A stretch of DNA of 64,000 nucleotides from Pseudocitrobacter sp913778145 (lineage in GTDB: Bacteria > Pseudomonadota > Gammaproteobacteria > Enterobacterales > Enterobacteriaceae). Under the pieces are notes generated by a model. It did no database searches. It was not told the DNA's origin and was given only the letters and a program-made list of their open reading frames with translations. The position numbers were made by a program, and so were the translations under genes. The first letter of the stretch is position 1. Each line of letters opens with the position of its first letter. Of the stretch, positions 45,922 to 54,098 are shown piece by piece. The stretch is from positions 62,001 through 126,000 of the forward strand of contig JALNTX010000009.1 of NCBI GenBank assembly GCA_035726825.1. The letters are read 5' to 3'.

Positions 45922-45941
45922 GGCATTCCGTGAGGAATGCC
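45922..45941 (+). terminator. Hairpin after ybjP
   Basis: GGCATTCC and GGAATGCC, perfect 8-bp stem with a GTGA tetraloop, 39 bases past the ybjP stop. The following T-run is poor (GACATTTCT), so termination strength is doubtful. Confidence 0.45.
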
Positions 45942-46245
45942 GACATTTCTGCCTCCCGCCTCGCCCACCCAACATTTTGTGCTAACTTTAAGTGTAACGC
46001 TGGTTTATATTTAAGTTTTAACGCACAAATATTGCATAACTATTCTGTCAAAGGTACTATTTGCGGCCTCAATTGCTGAAAACCTTCGAGAATTTAGCAA
46101 CATTTTCGTTACATAATGAGCGGTCAAAGCCGGGTTAAGCAGAAGGTTATTCTGCCGAAACCTTTGGTTACCGCAGCAACTGAGTGAGCCGCTGAACGCA
46201 CGTTCAGGGTAAGTACCTACAGCTAACGCATCTTGACGAGTATCG
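45942..46245 (+). promoter_or_regulatory. artP promoter region
   Basis: 304 bases with no gene. AT-rich from 45985 to 46110, containing one ARG-box-like site at 46031 and then a GC-richer leader of about 130 bases before the artP ATG. Confidence 0.5.
46031..46048 (+). promoter_or_regulatory. Candidate ARG box (ArgR) upstream of artP
   Basis: ATTGCATAACTATTCTGT fits wnTGAATwwwwATTCAnw with three mismatches (TGCAT and ATTCT half-sites, one C in the centre). ArgR represses artPIQM in E. coli. A second box at the usual 3-base spacing is not evident on either side. Confidence 0.55.
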
Positions 46246-46974
46246 ATGAGCATTAAATTAAACGGCATTAACTGCTTCTACGGCGCGCACCAGGCGCTGT
46301 TCGACATCACGCTTGAGTGCCCGCAGGGTGAAACACTGGTACTGCTGGGGCCAAGCGGCGCGGGTAAGAGCTCGCTGCTGCGCGTGCTGAATCTCCTTGA
46401 GATGCCGCGCTCCGGCACGCTGAACATCGCCGGTAATCATTTTGATTTCGCGAAAGCGCCGTCGGATAAAGCGATTCGCGAACTGCGCCAGAACGTCGGC
46501 ATGGTGTTCCAGCAGTATAATCTCTGGCCGCATCTCACCGTTGTGCAAAACCTGATTGAAGCGCCCTGCCGCGTGCTGGGCCTGAGCAAAGAAAATGCCA
46601 TGGCGCGCGCCGAGAAACTGCTCGAACGTTTACGCCTGAAGCCCTATAGCGATCGTTATCCGCTGCACCTTTCGGGTGGTCAGCAACAGCGTGTGGCAAT
46701 TGCCCGCGCGCTGATGATGGAACCGCAGGTTCTGCTGTTTGATGAACCGACCGCGGCCCTCGACCCGGAAATCACCGCCCAGATCGTCAGCATTATTCGC
46801 GAACTGGCGGAAACCAACATTACACAGGTGATCGTCACTCACGAAGTGGAAGTGGCGCGTAAAACCGCCAGCCGCGTGGTGTACATGGAAAACGGCTATA
46901 TTGTCGAACAGGGCGATAACAGCTGCTTTACCCATCCACAGACTGAAGCGTTTAAGAATTACCTTTCTCACTGA
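46246..46974 (+). CDS. artP: Arginine ABC transporter ATP-binding protein ArtP
   Basis: ATPase of the periplasmic arginine importer. Walker A GPSGAGKSS near residue 36, signature LSGGQQQR near 143, Walker B LLFDEPTAALD near 163. 242 residues, as in E. coli. First gene of artPIQM. Confidence 0.97.
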   Translation: MSIKLNGINCFYGAHQALFDITLECPQGETLVLLGPSGAGKSSLLRVLNLLEMPRSGTLNIAGNHFDFAKAPSDKAIRELRQNVGMVFQQYNLWPHLTVVQNLIEAPCRVLGLSKENAMARAEKLLERLRLKPYSDRYPLHLSGGQQQRVAIARALMMEPQVLLFDEPTAALDPEITAQIVSIIRELAETNITQVIVTHEVEVARKTASRVVYMENGYIVEQGDNSCFTHPQTEAFKNYLSH

Positions 46975-46994
46975 AGAGACCCGGGACAATGACC

Positions 46995-47726
46995 ATGAAA
47001 AAAGTACTGATTGCCGCACTGCTCGCAAGCGTAAGTCTTTCCGCTGGCGCTGCTCAGACCATCCGTTTCGCGACCGAAGCCTCCTATCCTCCGTTCGAAT
47101 CGATGGATGCGAACAACAAGATTGTTGGTTTTGACGTCGACCTGGCGAACGCGCTGTGTAAAGAGATCGATGCCACCTGCACCTTCTCCAACCAGTCTTT
47201 CGATAGCCTGATCCCCAGCCTGAAATTCCGTCGCGTTGACGCGGTAATGGCCGGGATGGACATCACGCCTGAGCGTGAAAAACAGGTTCTTTTCACCACC
47301 CCGTACTATGACAACTCTGCGCTGTTCATCGGCCAGCAGGGTAAAGTCGCCAGCATTGATGCGCTGAAAGGCAAGAAAGTGGGCGTACAGAACGGCACCA
47401 CTCACCAGAAATTCATCATGGATAAACATCCGGAAATCACCACCGTGCCTTACGACAGCTATCAGAATGCGAAGCTGGATCTGCAAAACGGTCGTATCGA
47501 TGCGGTCTTCGGCGACTCTGCCGTGGTGAACGAATGGCTGAAAGCCAACGACAAACTGGCGGCCATCGGCGATAAAGTGACGGATAAAGACTACTTCGGC
47601 ACCGGCCTTGGCATTGCGGTTCGTCAGGGCAACACCGAGCTGCAGCAGAAATTCAACGCAGCCCTGGAAAAAGTGAAAAAAGATGGCACTTATCAAACCA
47701 TCTACAGCAAATGGTTCCAGAAGTAA
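46995..47726 (+). CDS. artI: Arginine ABC transporter substrate-binding protein ArtI
   Basis: Periplasmic binding protein of the Art importer. Signal peptide MKKVLIAALLASVSLSAGAA, then the family-3 binding-protein signature GFDVDLANALCKE. The ATG at 46995 gives 243 residues, as in E. coli; another ATG two codons earlier (46989) sits at better spacing from GGGAC and cannot be excluded. Strongly similar to ArtJ, 2.3 kb downstream. Confidence 0.97.
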   Translation: MKKVLIAALLASVSLSAGAAQTIRFATEASYPPFESMDANNKIVGFDVDLANALCKEIDATCTFSNQSFDSLIPSLKFRRVDAVMAGMDITPEREKQVLFTTPYYDNSALFIGQQGKVASIDALKGKKVGVQNGTTHQKFIMDKHPEITTVPYDSYQNAKLDLQNGRIDAVFGDSAVVNEWLKANDKLAAIGDKVTDKDYFGTGLGIAVRQGNTELQQKFNAALEKVKKDGTYQTIYSKWFQK

Positions 47727-47732
47727 GATCTG

Positions 47733-48449
47733 ATGAACGAATTTTTTCCATTAGCAAGCGCCGCCGGGATGACCGTCGGCCTTGCCGTTTGTGCTCTGGT
47801 CATCGGGCTGGCGCTGGCGATGTTCTTCGCGGTATGGGAGTCTGCAAAATGGCGCCCAGTCGCGTGGATTGGCTCGGCTATCGTGACCATTTTGCGTGGG
47901 CTGCCGGAAATTCTGGTGGTCCTGTTTATCTATTTCGGTTCCTCACAGCTGCTGCTGATGCTGTCGGACGGTTTCACGCTTAACCTTGGCGTGGTCCAAA
48001 TTCCGGTGCAGATGCAGATCGAAAACTTCGACGTTAGCCCGTTCCTGTGCGGCGTGATTGCGCTGTCGCTGCTGTATGCCGCCTATGCTTCGCAAACCCT
48101 GCGCGGCGCGCTGAAAGCGGTGCCGATTGGCCAATGGGAATCCGGCCAGGCGCTGGGCCTGTCGAAAGCGGCAATTTTCTTCCGCCTTGTCATGCCGCAA
48201 ATGTGGCGTCATGCGCTGCCGGGGCTTGGTAACCAGTGGCTGGTGCTGCTGAAAGATACCGCGCTGGTATCGCTGATTAGCGTGAACGATTTAATGCTGC
48301 AAACCAAAAGTATCGCCACGCGTACGCAGGAACCGTTTACCTGGTATATCGTCGCGGCGGCGATTTATCTGGTGATCACCCTGCTCAGCCAGTACATCCT
48401 TAAACGCATTGACCTGCGTACCACTCGCTTCGAACGGAGACCAGGCTGA
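47733..48449 (+). CDS. artQ: Arginine ABC transporter permease ArtQ
   Basis: Inner-membrane permease. Several hydrophobic helices and the cytoplasmic coupling motif (SGQALGLSKAAIFFRLVMPQ) near residue 135. 238 residues. It starts 6 bases after artI and shares one base with the artM start. Confidence 0.96.
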   Translation: MNEFFPLASAAGMTVGLAVCALVIGLALAMFFAVWESAKWRPVAWIGSAIVTILRGLPEILVVLFIYFGSSQLLLMLSDGFTLNLGVVQIPVQMQIENFDVSPFLCGVIALSLLYAAYASQTLRGALKAVPIGQWESGQALGLSKAAIFFRLVMPQMWRHALPGLGNQWLVLLKDTALVSLISVNDLMLQTKSIATRTQEPFTWYIVAAAIYLVITLLSQYILKRIDLRTTRFERRPG

Positions 48450-49117
48450 TGCTCGAGTATTTACCGGAACTGATGAAAGGGCTGCACACCAGCCTGACGC
48501 TGACCGTGGCGTCCATTGCGGTGGCGCTGATCCTGTCGCTGATTTTCACCATCATCCTGACGCTAAAAACGCCGGTGCTGGTCTGGATCGTGCGCGGTTA
48601 TATCACCTTGTTTACCGGCACGCCGCTGCTGGTGCAGATCTTCCTGATTTACTACGGTCCGGGCCAGTTCCCGTCGTTGCAGGATTACCCTGGGCTGTGG
48701 CATTTGCTCTCTGAACCGTGGCTGTGCGCATTAATCGCCCTGTCGCTGAACAGTGCGGCCTATACCACGCAGCTGTTCTACGGGGCGATTCGCGCCATTC
48801 CGGACGGGCAATGGCAGTCCTGTAGCGCGCTGGGAATGAGCAAGAAAGATACGCTGGCGATTCTGCTGCCGTACGCGCTGAAACGCGCACTCTCTTCCTA
48901 CTCAAACGAAGTGGTGCTGGTCTTCAAAAGTACTTCTCTGGCTTACACCATCACGCTGATGGAAGTGATGGGCCACGGGCAGTTGCTGTATGGTCGCACC
49001 TACGACGTGATGGTCTTTGGCGCGGCGGGCGTGGTCTATCTTATCGTCAACGGTCTGTTGACGTTGCTGATGCGTCTCATTGAGCGTAAAGCGCTGGCGT
49101 TCGAGCGCAGAAACTAA
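48449..49117 (+). CDS. artM: Arginine ABC transporter permease ArtM
   Basis: Second permease subunit, pairing with ArtQ. Coupling motif SCSALGMSKKDTLAILLPYA near residue 127. 222 residues, as in E. coli. TGATG overlap with artQ indicates coupled translation. A terminator follows before artJ. Confidence 0.96.
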   Translation: MLEYLPELMKGLHTSLTLTVASIAVALILSLIFTIILTLKTPVLVWIVRGYITLFTGTPLLVQIFLIYYGPGQFPSLQDYPGLWHLLSEPWLCALIALSLNSAAYTTQLFYGAIRAIPDGQWQSCSALGMSKKDTLAILLPYALKRALSSYSNEVVLVFKSTSLAYTITLMEVMGHGQLLYGRTYDVMVFGAAGVVYLIVNGLLTLLMRLIERKALAFERRN

Positions 49118-49148
49118 TGGCGATGATTGCATAAAGGCACAATCACAG

Positions 49149-49182
49149 AGCGGATAACTTCATAAGTTGTCCGCTTTTTTTT
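49149..49182 (+). terminator. Terminator of artPIQM
   Basis: AGCGGATAACTT and AAGTTGTCCGCT, 12-bp stem (one G-T) with a CAT loop and a run of eight T. It separates artJ as its own unit. Confidence 0.92.
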
Positions 49183-49210
49183 ATAACCATAAAAATAAAA
49201 AATCATTTTT

Positions 49211-49249
49211 ATTGCATATAAATTCAAATGCAGGCAGGATGTATTCATG
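49211..49249 (+). promoter_or_regulatory. Tandem ARG boxes upstream of artJ
   Basis: Box 1, ATTGCATATAAATTCAAA (49211-49228), fits the ArgR consensus with one mismatch in the arms. Three bases later, box 2 (49232-49249) keeps only its right half ATTCA. The 3-base spacing is the standard ArgR operator layout. They lie 50-88 bases before artJ, which ArgR represses in E. coli. Confidence 0.75.
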
Positions 49250-49298
49250 CCACACGCAGGGCAGCATCTTTTAATTTTGACAGACGGGAGCCTTACCG

Positions 49299-50030
49299 AT
49301 GAAAAAGTTAGTTCTGGCCGCATTACTTGCCACCTTTGCAGCCGGCGCAAGCGCCGCAGATAAAATCAACTTTGGCGTCTCCGCAACCTATCCACCGTTT
49401 GAGTCGATGGATGCCAACAATCAGATTGTCGGCTTTGATATCGACCTGGCGAATGCGTTGTGCAAACAGATGCAGGCAGAGTGCACCTTCACTAACCACG
49501 CCTTCGACAGCCTGATCCCGGCGCTGAAATTCAAAAAATATGACGCCGTGATTTCCGGTATGGACATCACCCCGGAACGTAGCAAACAGGTGGCATTCAC
49601 CGACCCGTACTACGCCAACTCCGCACTGGTCATCGCGAAGAAAGACACCTATAAAACCTTCGCAGACCTGAAAGGCAAACGCATCGGGATGGAAAACGGT
49701 ACCACTCACCAGAAGTACCTGATGGATAAGCATCCGGAAGTAAAAACCGTGGCGTATGACAGCTACCAAAACGCGATTATCGACCTGAAAAATGGCCGTA
49801 TTGATGGCGTGTTTGGTGATACGGCGGTAGTAAACGAGTGGCTGAAAACCAACCCACAGCTGGGTGCGGCGACCGAAAAAGTGACCGATCCGCAATACTT
49901 CGGCACGGGCCTTGGCATCGCGGTTCGTCCGGATAACAAAGCCCTGCTGGAAAAACTGAACGGCGCGCTGAAAGCAATTAAAGCTGACGGTACGTACCAG
50001 AAAATCAGCAATCAGTGGTTCCCTGAGTAA
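49299..50030 (+). CDS. artJ: L-arginine-binding periplasmic protein ArtJ
   Basis: Arginine-specific binding protein serving ArtPQM. Signal peptide MKKLVLAALLATFAAGASA, then GFDIDLANALCKQ and a C-terminal QKISNQWFPE. 243 residues, as in E. coli. Separate transcript with its own ARG boxes; followed by a REP pair in place of a simple terminator. Confidence 0.97.
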   Translation: MKKLVLAALLATFAAGASAADKINFGVSATYPPFESMDANNQIVGFDIDLANALCKQMQAECTFTNHAFDSLIPALKFKKYDAVISGMDITPERSKQVAFTDPYYANSALVIAKKDTYKTFADLKGKRIGMENGTTHQKYLMDKHPEVKTVAYDSYQNAIIDLKNGRIDGVFGDTAVVNEWLKTNPQLGAATEKVTDPQYFGTGLGIAVRPDNKALLEKLNGALKAIKADGTYQKISNQWFPE

Positions 50031-50039
50031 GTGCTCTTC

Positions 50040-50119
50040 GCCGGATGGCGGCTGCGCCTTATCCGGCCTACAAAGGATTCACATCCGTAGGCTGGATAAG
50101 GCGCAGCCGCCATCCGGCA
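50040..50119. repeat. REP pair forming a near-perfect 32-bp inverted repeat
   Basis: GCCGGATGGCGGCTGCGCC... (50040-50071) and its reverse complement (50088-50119) differ by one base over 32, with a 16-base loop. It fills the gap between the convergent artJ and sensor-kinase genes and ends one base before the kinase stop codon, so it can protect or end both transcripts. Confidence 0.9.
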
Positions 50120-50120
50120 A

Positions 50121-51599
50121 TTACCGCCCGCACGGAAGCCAAAACCGAAAACACGCCCCGCCCGTCGATTCCACCAGCCCAATACCCCCACCGTGCAATT
50201 CCAGCATTTTTTTGACAATCAGCAAACCCAACCCACCGCGCTTCTCGCGCGTCGCCTGCTGACTGAGTGCCGAAGGGCGAACAAAAAGCTGTTCCCGCAC
50301 CGCCGCATCAATGCCCGGCCCACTGTCGGCTACTTCCATCTGCAACCGTTCCTCCTGCTGCCAGATTTTCAGGCGGATCGTTCCACCCGGCGGCGTATGG
50401 CGAATCGCATTATCAAGCAAATTGGTCACCACCCGCTCCACCATCGAGAGATCGGCGTTGATCAACGGTAAATGCCCGGGGATCTCCGTCTGTAAGGTGA
50501 TTTGGCGCGTCTCAAGGGAGAGATCGAATTTCTGCACCACATCGGAAACCAGTTCGCTCAGGGCGAAACGCTCCCGCTGCGGTTTAATTGCCCCATGCTC
50601 CAGACGCGCCAACTCAAACAGCTCCTGCGAAAGGTGACGCACTTTATGCCCCTGACGCAGGGCGATTTCCAGATAGTGCCGGGATTCTTCTGGCGTTAAC
50701 GTAGCGGCTTTCATTGACAGGGTTTCAAGATAGCCCAATAGCGAAGTGAGCGGCGTGCGCAGGTCATGCGAAATATTGGCGATAAACTCACGGCGCTGGC
50801 GATCGCTGTCGGCCAGTTCATCCCACTGCGAAGCAATCTTGCGCGCCAGCTCGATAAACGTATTGCGCAGCAACGCCACTTCATCGCCCGGTTTATCGAC
50901 CGTGGGCTGGGCTGCCAGATGTTTAATCGCGCTAATGCTGTCCTGATCTATACGGCTGGCTTCGTGCGTTAAGGCATTCACCGGGCGCGTCACCCACTGA
51001 CGCACCAGCACCGCCACCAGTACCCCGACGCCAGCAACCAACAACAGCGCCCACAGCAGCGTACTCCACAGAGTTTTATGCCAGGCGTTTTCCGCCAGCG
51101 CATTGAGTTCTTCGCCCTGCAAAATGATGTAGAGATAGCCGCGCAGCTCGCCGTCCTGCCGTAATGGCGCGGCGCTGAACACTTTATGCTTTTCAGGGCT
51201 GCGAGGATCGTCGCCATACACCGGCATAGCAGACTGGTTCAGGAACTGTTCTACGGGGGCGATCGCAACGCGCTGGCGCTTGATATGCCCAGGCGGCGCG
51301 GCATCCGCCAGAATCTCGCCGTCGGGTGAGATAATATACAGCTCTACGCTGGGGTTAAAGGTCATCAGGCGATCAAAGAGCGGTTTCAGCGTGTTGCGAT
51401 CCACCCTGCCCTGCGCATCCATCAGCGGCTCGCTGCGCACAATTTGCTGCGCCAGATTCGCCGACAGCCGCTGAACCATCGCATTACCGAACTGCATGCT
51501 GCTGTAAAGTTGCACCGCACCGGCGAGGGTCGCGCACAGCACCAGCAGCAGAATAAATAACAGCGTTAAGCGTTGGCTGAGGCTCAGTTTCGCTTTCAT
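50121..51599 (-). CDS. Two-component sensor histidine kinase (uncharacterised)
   Basis: Inner-membrane sensor. TM1 about residues 11-32, periplasmic domain about 33-177 with a PAS-like segment (PSVELYIISPDGEIL), TM2 about 178-200, HAMP about 200-252. The H-box ANISHDLRTP has His278 as phosphoacceptor, N-box NLLDNAIRH near 393, G1 DSGPGI near 425 and G2 GGLGLLIVKK near 455. 492 residues, complete. It overlaps the regulator gene by 4 bases. K-12 has no gene pair between artJ and rlmC. Signal unknown; the fold places it with EnvZ/BaeS-type kinases. Confidence 0.93.
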   Translation of the reverse strand: MKAKLSLSQRLTLLFILLLVLCATLAGAVQLYSSMQFGNAMVQRLSANLAQQIVRSEPLMDAQGRVDRNTLKPLFDRLMTFNPSVELYIISPDGEILADAAPPGHIKRQRVAIAPVEQFLNQSAMPVYGDDPRSPEKHKVFSAAPLRQDGELRGYLYIILQGEELNALAENAWHKTLWSTLLWALLLVAGVGVLVAVLVRQWVTRPVNALTHEASRIDQDSISAIKHLAAQPTVDKPGDEVALLRNTFIELARKIASQWDELADSDRQRREFIANISHDLRTPLTSLLGYLETLSMKAATLTPEESRHYLEIALRQGHKVRHLSQELFELARLEHGAIKPQRERFALSELVSDVVQKFDLSLETRQITLQTEIPGHLPLINADLSMVERVVTNLLDNAIRHTPPGGTIRLKIWQQEERLQMEVADSGPGIDAAVREQLFVRPSALSQQATREKRGGLGLLIVKKMLELHGGGIGLVESTGGACFRFWLPCGR

Positions 51600-52303
51600 G
51601 CCGGGCCTCCGACAAAGCGATAACCTTTGCCCCAGACGGTCAGAATGATTTCCGGCTCGGCAGCGTTATGCTCAATTTTGACGCGCAGGCGGTTAATATG
51701 CGTATTCACCGTGTGTTCGTAGCCTTCATGCTGATAGCCCCACACCTGTTCCAGCAGATCAAGGCGCGAGAAAATTTGCCCCGGATGGCGGGCGAAGAAC
51801 CACAATAAATCAAATTCGCGTGGAGTGAGATCAACCAGATTACCGCGCAAACGCACGCTACGGGCCAGCGGGTCGATCGCCAGCCCATGGGCGGTAATAG
51901 TGCCGCTGGTTTGCTGTACGTCCTGCCCCATCGCCTGCTGGCGACGGAACAGCGCTTTAATTCGCGCCACCAGCTCCTGCACCGAGAAAGGTTTTGCCAG
52001 ATAATCATCGGCCCCGGTTTCAAGGCCGAGAATGCGTTCCGTTTCGCTGCTACGTGCGCTGATGATAATCACCGGCAGATAGCGCCCGCGTTCGCGAATG
52101 CGCTGGCAAATGGTTAGCCCATCGACGTTTGGCAGCATTAAATCAAGGATAACCATATCCCATTGCGTCTGCTCCAGGCGCTGCAACGCCCTGCCGCCGT
52201 CCTCTTCATGGACGATGGTATAGCCTTCATCTTCAAGGTTAAGCTGCAGCAGCGTGGCGATATCGCGATCGTCTTCAACCAGCAGGATCTGTTTTGCCGT
52301 CAT
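51596..52303 (-). CDS. OmpR-family response regulator (uncharacterised)
   Basis: DNA-binding partner of the adjacent kinase. Receiver domain with acidic pair in VEDD, phosphoacceptor Asp54 in LDLMLP, Ser82 and Lys104 (AKPFS); winged-helix output domain from about residue 140 with LTPREFDLLWFF, VWGYQHEGYEHTVNTHINRL and a GKGYRF end. 235 residues from the ATG at 52303 (a TTG one codon earlier is possible). First gene of the pair; a 70-base gap to rlmC upstream holds its promoter or allows read-through. Confidence 0.94.
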   Translation of the reverse strand: MTAKQILLVEDDRDIATLLQLNLEDEGYTIVHEEDGGRALQRLEQTQWDMVILDLMLPNVDGLTICQRIRERGRYLPVIIISARSSETERILGLETGADDYLAKPFSVQELVARIKALFRRQQAMGQDVQQTSGTITAHGLAIDPLARSVRLRGNLVDLTPREFDLLWFFARHPGQIFSRLDLLEQVWGYQHEGYEHTVNTHINRLRVKIEHNAAEPEIILTVWGKGYRFVGGPA

Positions 52304-52376
52304 CAATCAGTGCCTTTTCCATCTTTTCTGAGATAAAGCTTACCTGATTTCCGCCCGGCAAAAGTTCACATTTTGT

Positions 52377-53510
52377 TTAACTTCCGCTTTTTTCCAGCAG
52401 CGTAAGCACTTCGTAGTGGGCGGTATGCGGGAACATGTCGAACAGCTGAACCCGCGTGATGCGGTAGCCCGGCAGATTGGCAATATCTTTCGCCATCGTC
52501 TGGGCGTTACAGCTGGAGTAGATAATAAACGGCGGCGCCATCTGGCTTAAGTAATCGCACAGCGCTTTACCAATGCCCCGACGCGGCGGATTGACCAGCA
52601 CCAACTCGGGCACGTCACCCTGCGCGGTGGCAAACTGCGTGGAATCGAGCGCCTGAAACTGAAGCTTCGTAAGCCCCAGTTGCGCCGCAGACTGCTTCGC
52701 ACAGGCGATGGCTTCCGGGGCAATTTCGATACCGGTGAGGGTCATTTCGGGCGTCGCGCAGTGCAGGCCAAAGCCGCCGACGCCGCAGAAGAGATCCCAC
52801 ATGTGCGTGACCGGCAGCGCGCGCACCCAGTCACGCGCCGTCGCGTATAAGGCGCTGGCGACGGTCGGGTTGGTCTGGAAGAAGCTTTGCGGACGGATCC
52901 ACAGCGGTACGCCATTAAACGTCTCCGCCAGCGCCTGCTGTTCGGTAAAGAAGATCTCCTGCTCGCCTTCCATTATCGCCATGTGTACCGGCTGAATATT
53001 GGCGGTGATCACTTTCAGCTGCGGCAACTGCGACTGCAACGCGGGCAGCGCGGCGCGAAGCTGTTCAAGTTTGCTTTCTGAGCGCAGCACAAAGCGCAGC
53101 ATCATGCCGCCATCGCGCTGGCTTTCGGTGAGCAGCAAATACTTCAGCTCGCCGCGTTTACGCGCGACGTTGTAGGGCGTCAGCCCGGCACGGGCGATGA
53201 ACGGCTTAAGCGCGGCGAAAACCGGCGCGAAAGAGTCGGGATACAGTGGGCAATCGGTCAGGTCAACCGGCGTGCCGTCGCGGTGCAGCATGCCCAGCAG
53301 CGGTTTTTCCACGCTGCCGCTGACCACCATTTTGGCTTTATTACGAAACCCCTGCTCCGGCCCGCTGACCGGTGCGCACCACGACGCCACCGCCTGCCCG
53401 GCCAGCAGCGTGTGGAGATCGTTCATTTTAGCGGCGAGTTGATCGTTTACCGGCTGTTCAATCCACTGACAGGAGCGACAGCGACCCGCGTCATAAAGTG
53501 CGCACTGCAT
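52377..53510 (-). CDS. rlmC: 23S rRNA (uracil-747-C5)-methyltransferase RlmC
   Basis: SAM-dependent enzyme that makes m5U747 in 23S rRNA. Iron-sulfur cysteines Cys3, Cys11 and Cys14, with a fourth in LTDCPLYP near 85; SAM motif WDLFCGVGGFGLH near 240; VNPPRRG and the catalytic YSSCNAQT near 330. 377 residues against 375 in E. coli. No TRAM domain, as expected for RlmC. Confidence 0.96.
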   Translation of the reverse strand: MQCALYDAGRCRSCQWIEQPVNDQLAAKMNDLHTLLAGQAVASWCAPVSGPEQGFRNKAKMVVSGSVEKPLLGMLHRDGTPVDLTDCPLYPDSFAPVFAALKPFIARAGLTPYNVARKRGELKYLLLTESQRDGGMMLRFVLRSESKLEQLRAALPALQSQLPQLKVITANIQPVHMAIMEGEQEIFFTEQQALAETFNGVPLWIRPQSFFQTNPTVASALYATARDWVRALPVTHMWDLFCGVGGFGLHCATPEMTLTGIEIAPEAIACAKQSAAQLGLTKLQFQALDSTQFATAQGDVPELVLVNPPRRGIGKALCDYLSQMAPPFIIYSSCNAQTMAKDIANLPGYRITRVQLFDMFPHTAHYEVLTLLEKSGS

Positions 53511-53552
53511 ACAAAGACCTTCAGAAATTCAGGGGCGGCGATTGTATCACCG

Positions 53553-54026
53553 TTATTGAAAGCGGAAAAACCGTCGGCTGTGTGCCGGAACAAAAAGCAG
53601 GAACAGGACCAGCATATCCGGCATTTTCTGCATCACCAGCGAGCGGAATATTTCGCGTTTTGATTCCCCGGCAATGCTGAACAGTTCCGGGTAGCCATAA
53701 CCCAGCGACGCGGCCCATAAGTAGCTGGCAGCGATAATTTGCGTCAGCAGATAAAGCCAGCGCGCCCAGTTGCGGCCTTTCACTACGGAAAACGCGCACC
53801 AGATTTCAACGAACACCAGCATCAGACTCGCCAGAAACACCAGCGTCAGGTTCCAGGTTTGCACGCTGCGATGGATAAAATCGAGGATCCCGCGCAGGCC
53901 CAGCAGGTTGAAAATCATCAGCAGATCGAGGCAGCGAATCAAAATAATGGCGAGCGCCGCCACCTGCACCAGAGCAGGAACGTTTAAGCTGGCATGTGAA
54001 CGGCTGGTTTTAGCAAAGAATCCCAA
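53553..54026 (-). CDS. ybjO: DUF2593 inner-membrane protein YbjO
   Basis: Small membrane protein of unknown function with about four hydrophobic helices (for example VQVAALAIILIRCLDLLMIF and LTLVFLASLMLVFVEIW). E. coli YbjO starts with ATG at the position that is ACG here (54041). The usable starts are a TTG at 54026, with GGAAG 8 bases upstream (157 residues, used here), or a TTG at 54077 with no spacer from its AAGG. The C-terminus HSRRFFRFQ agrees with E. coli. Between rlmC and potI on the same strand. Confidence 0.85.
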   Translation of the reverse strand: MGFFAKTSRSHASLNVPALVQVAALAIILIRCLDLLMIFNLLGLRGILDFIHRSVQTWNLTLVFLASLMLVFVEIWCAFSVVKGRNWARWLYLLTQIIAASYLWAASLGYGYPELFSIAGESKREIFRSLVMQKMPDMLVLFLLFVPAHSRRFFRFQ

Positions 54027-54098
54027 GATGTCGTCTTCCGTGAAAACGGTTCCCCACTGGCAGGGAACCGAATACAACCTTCCGTAATTTTAAGAGGA

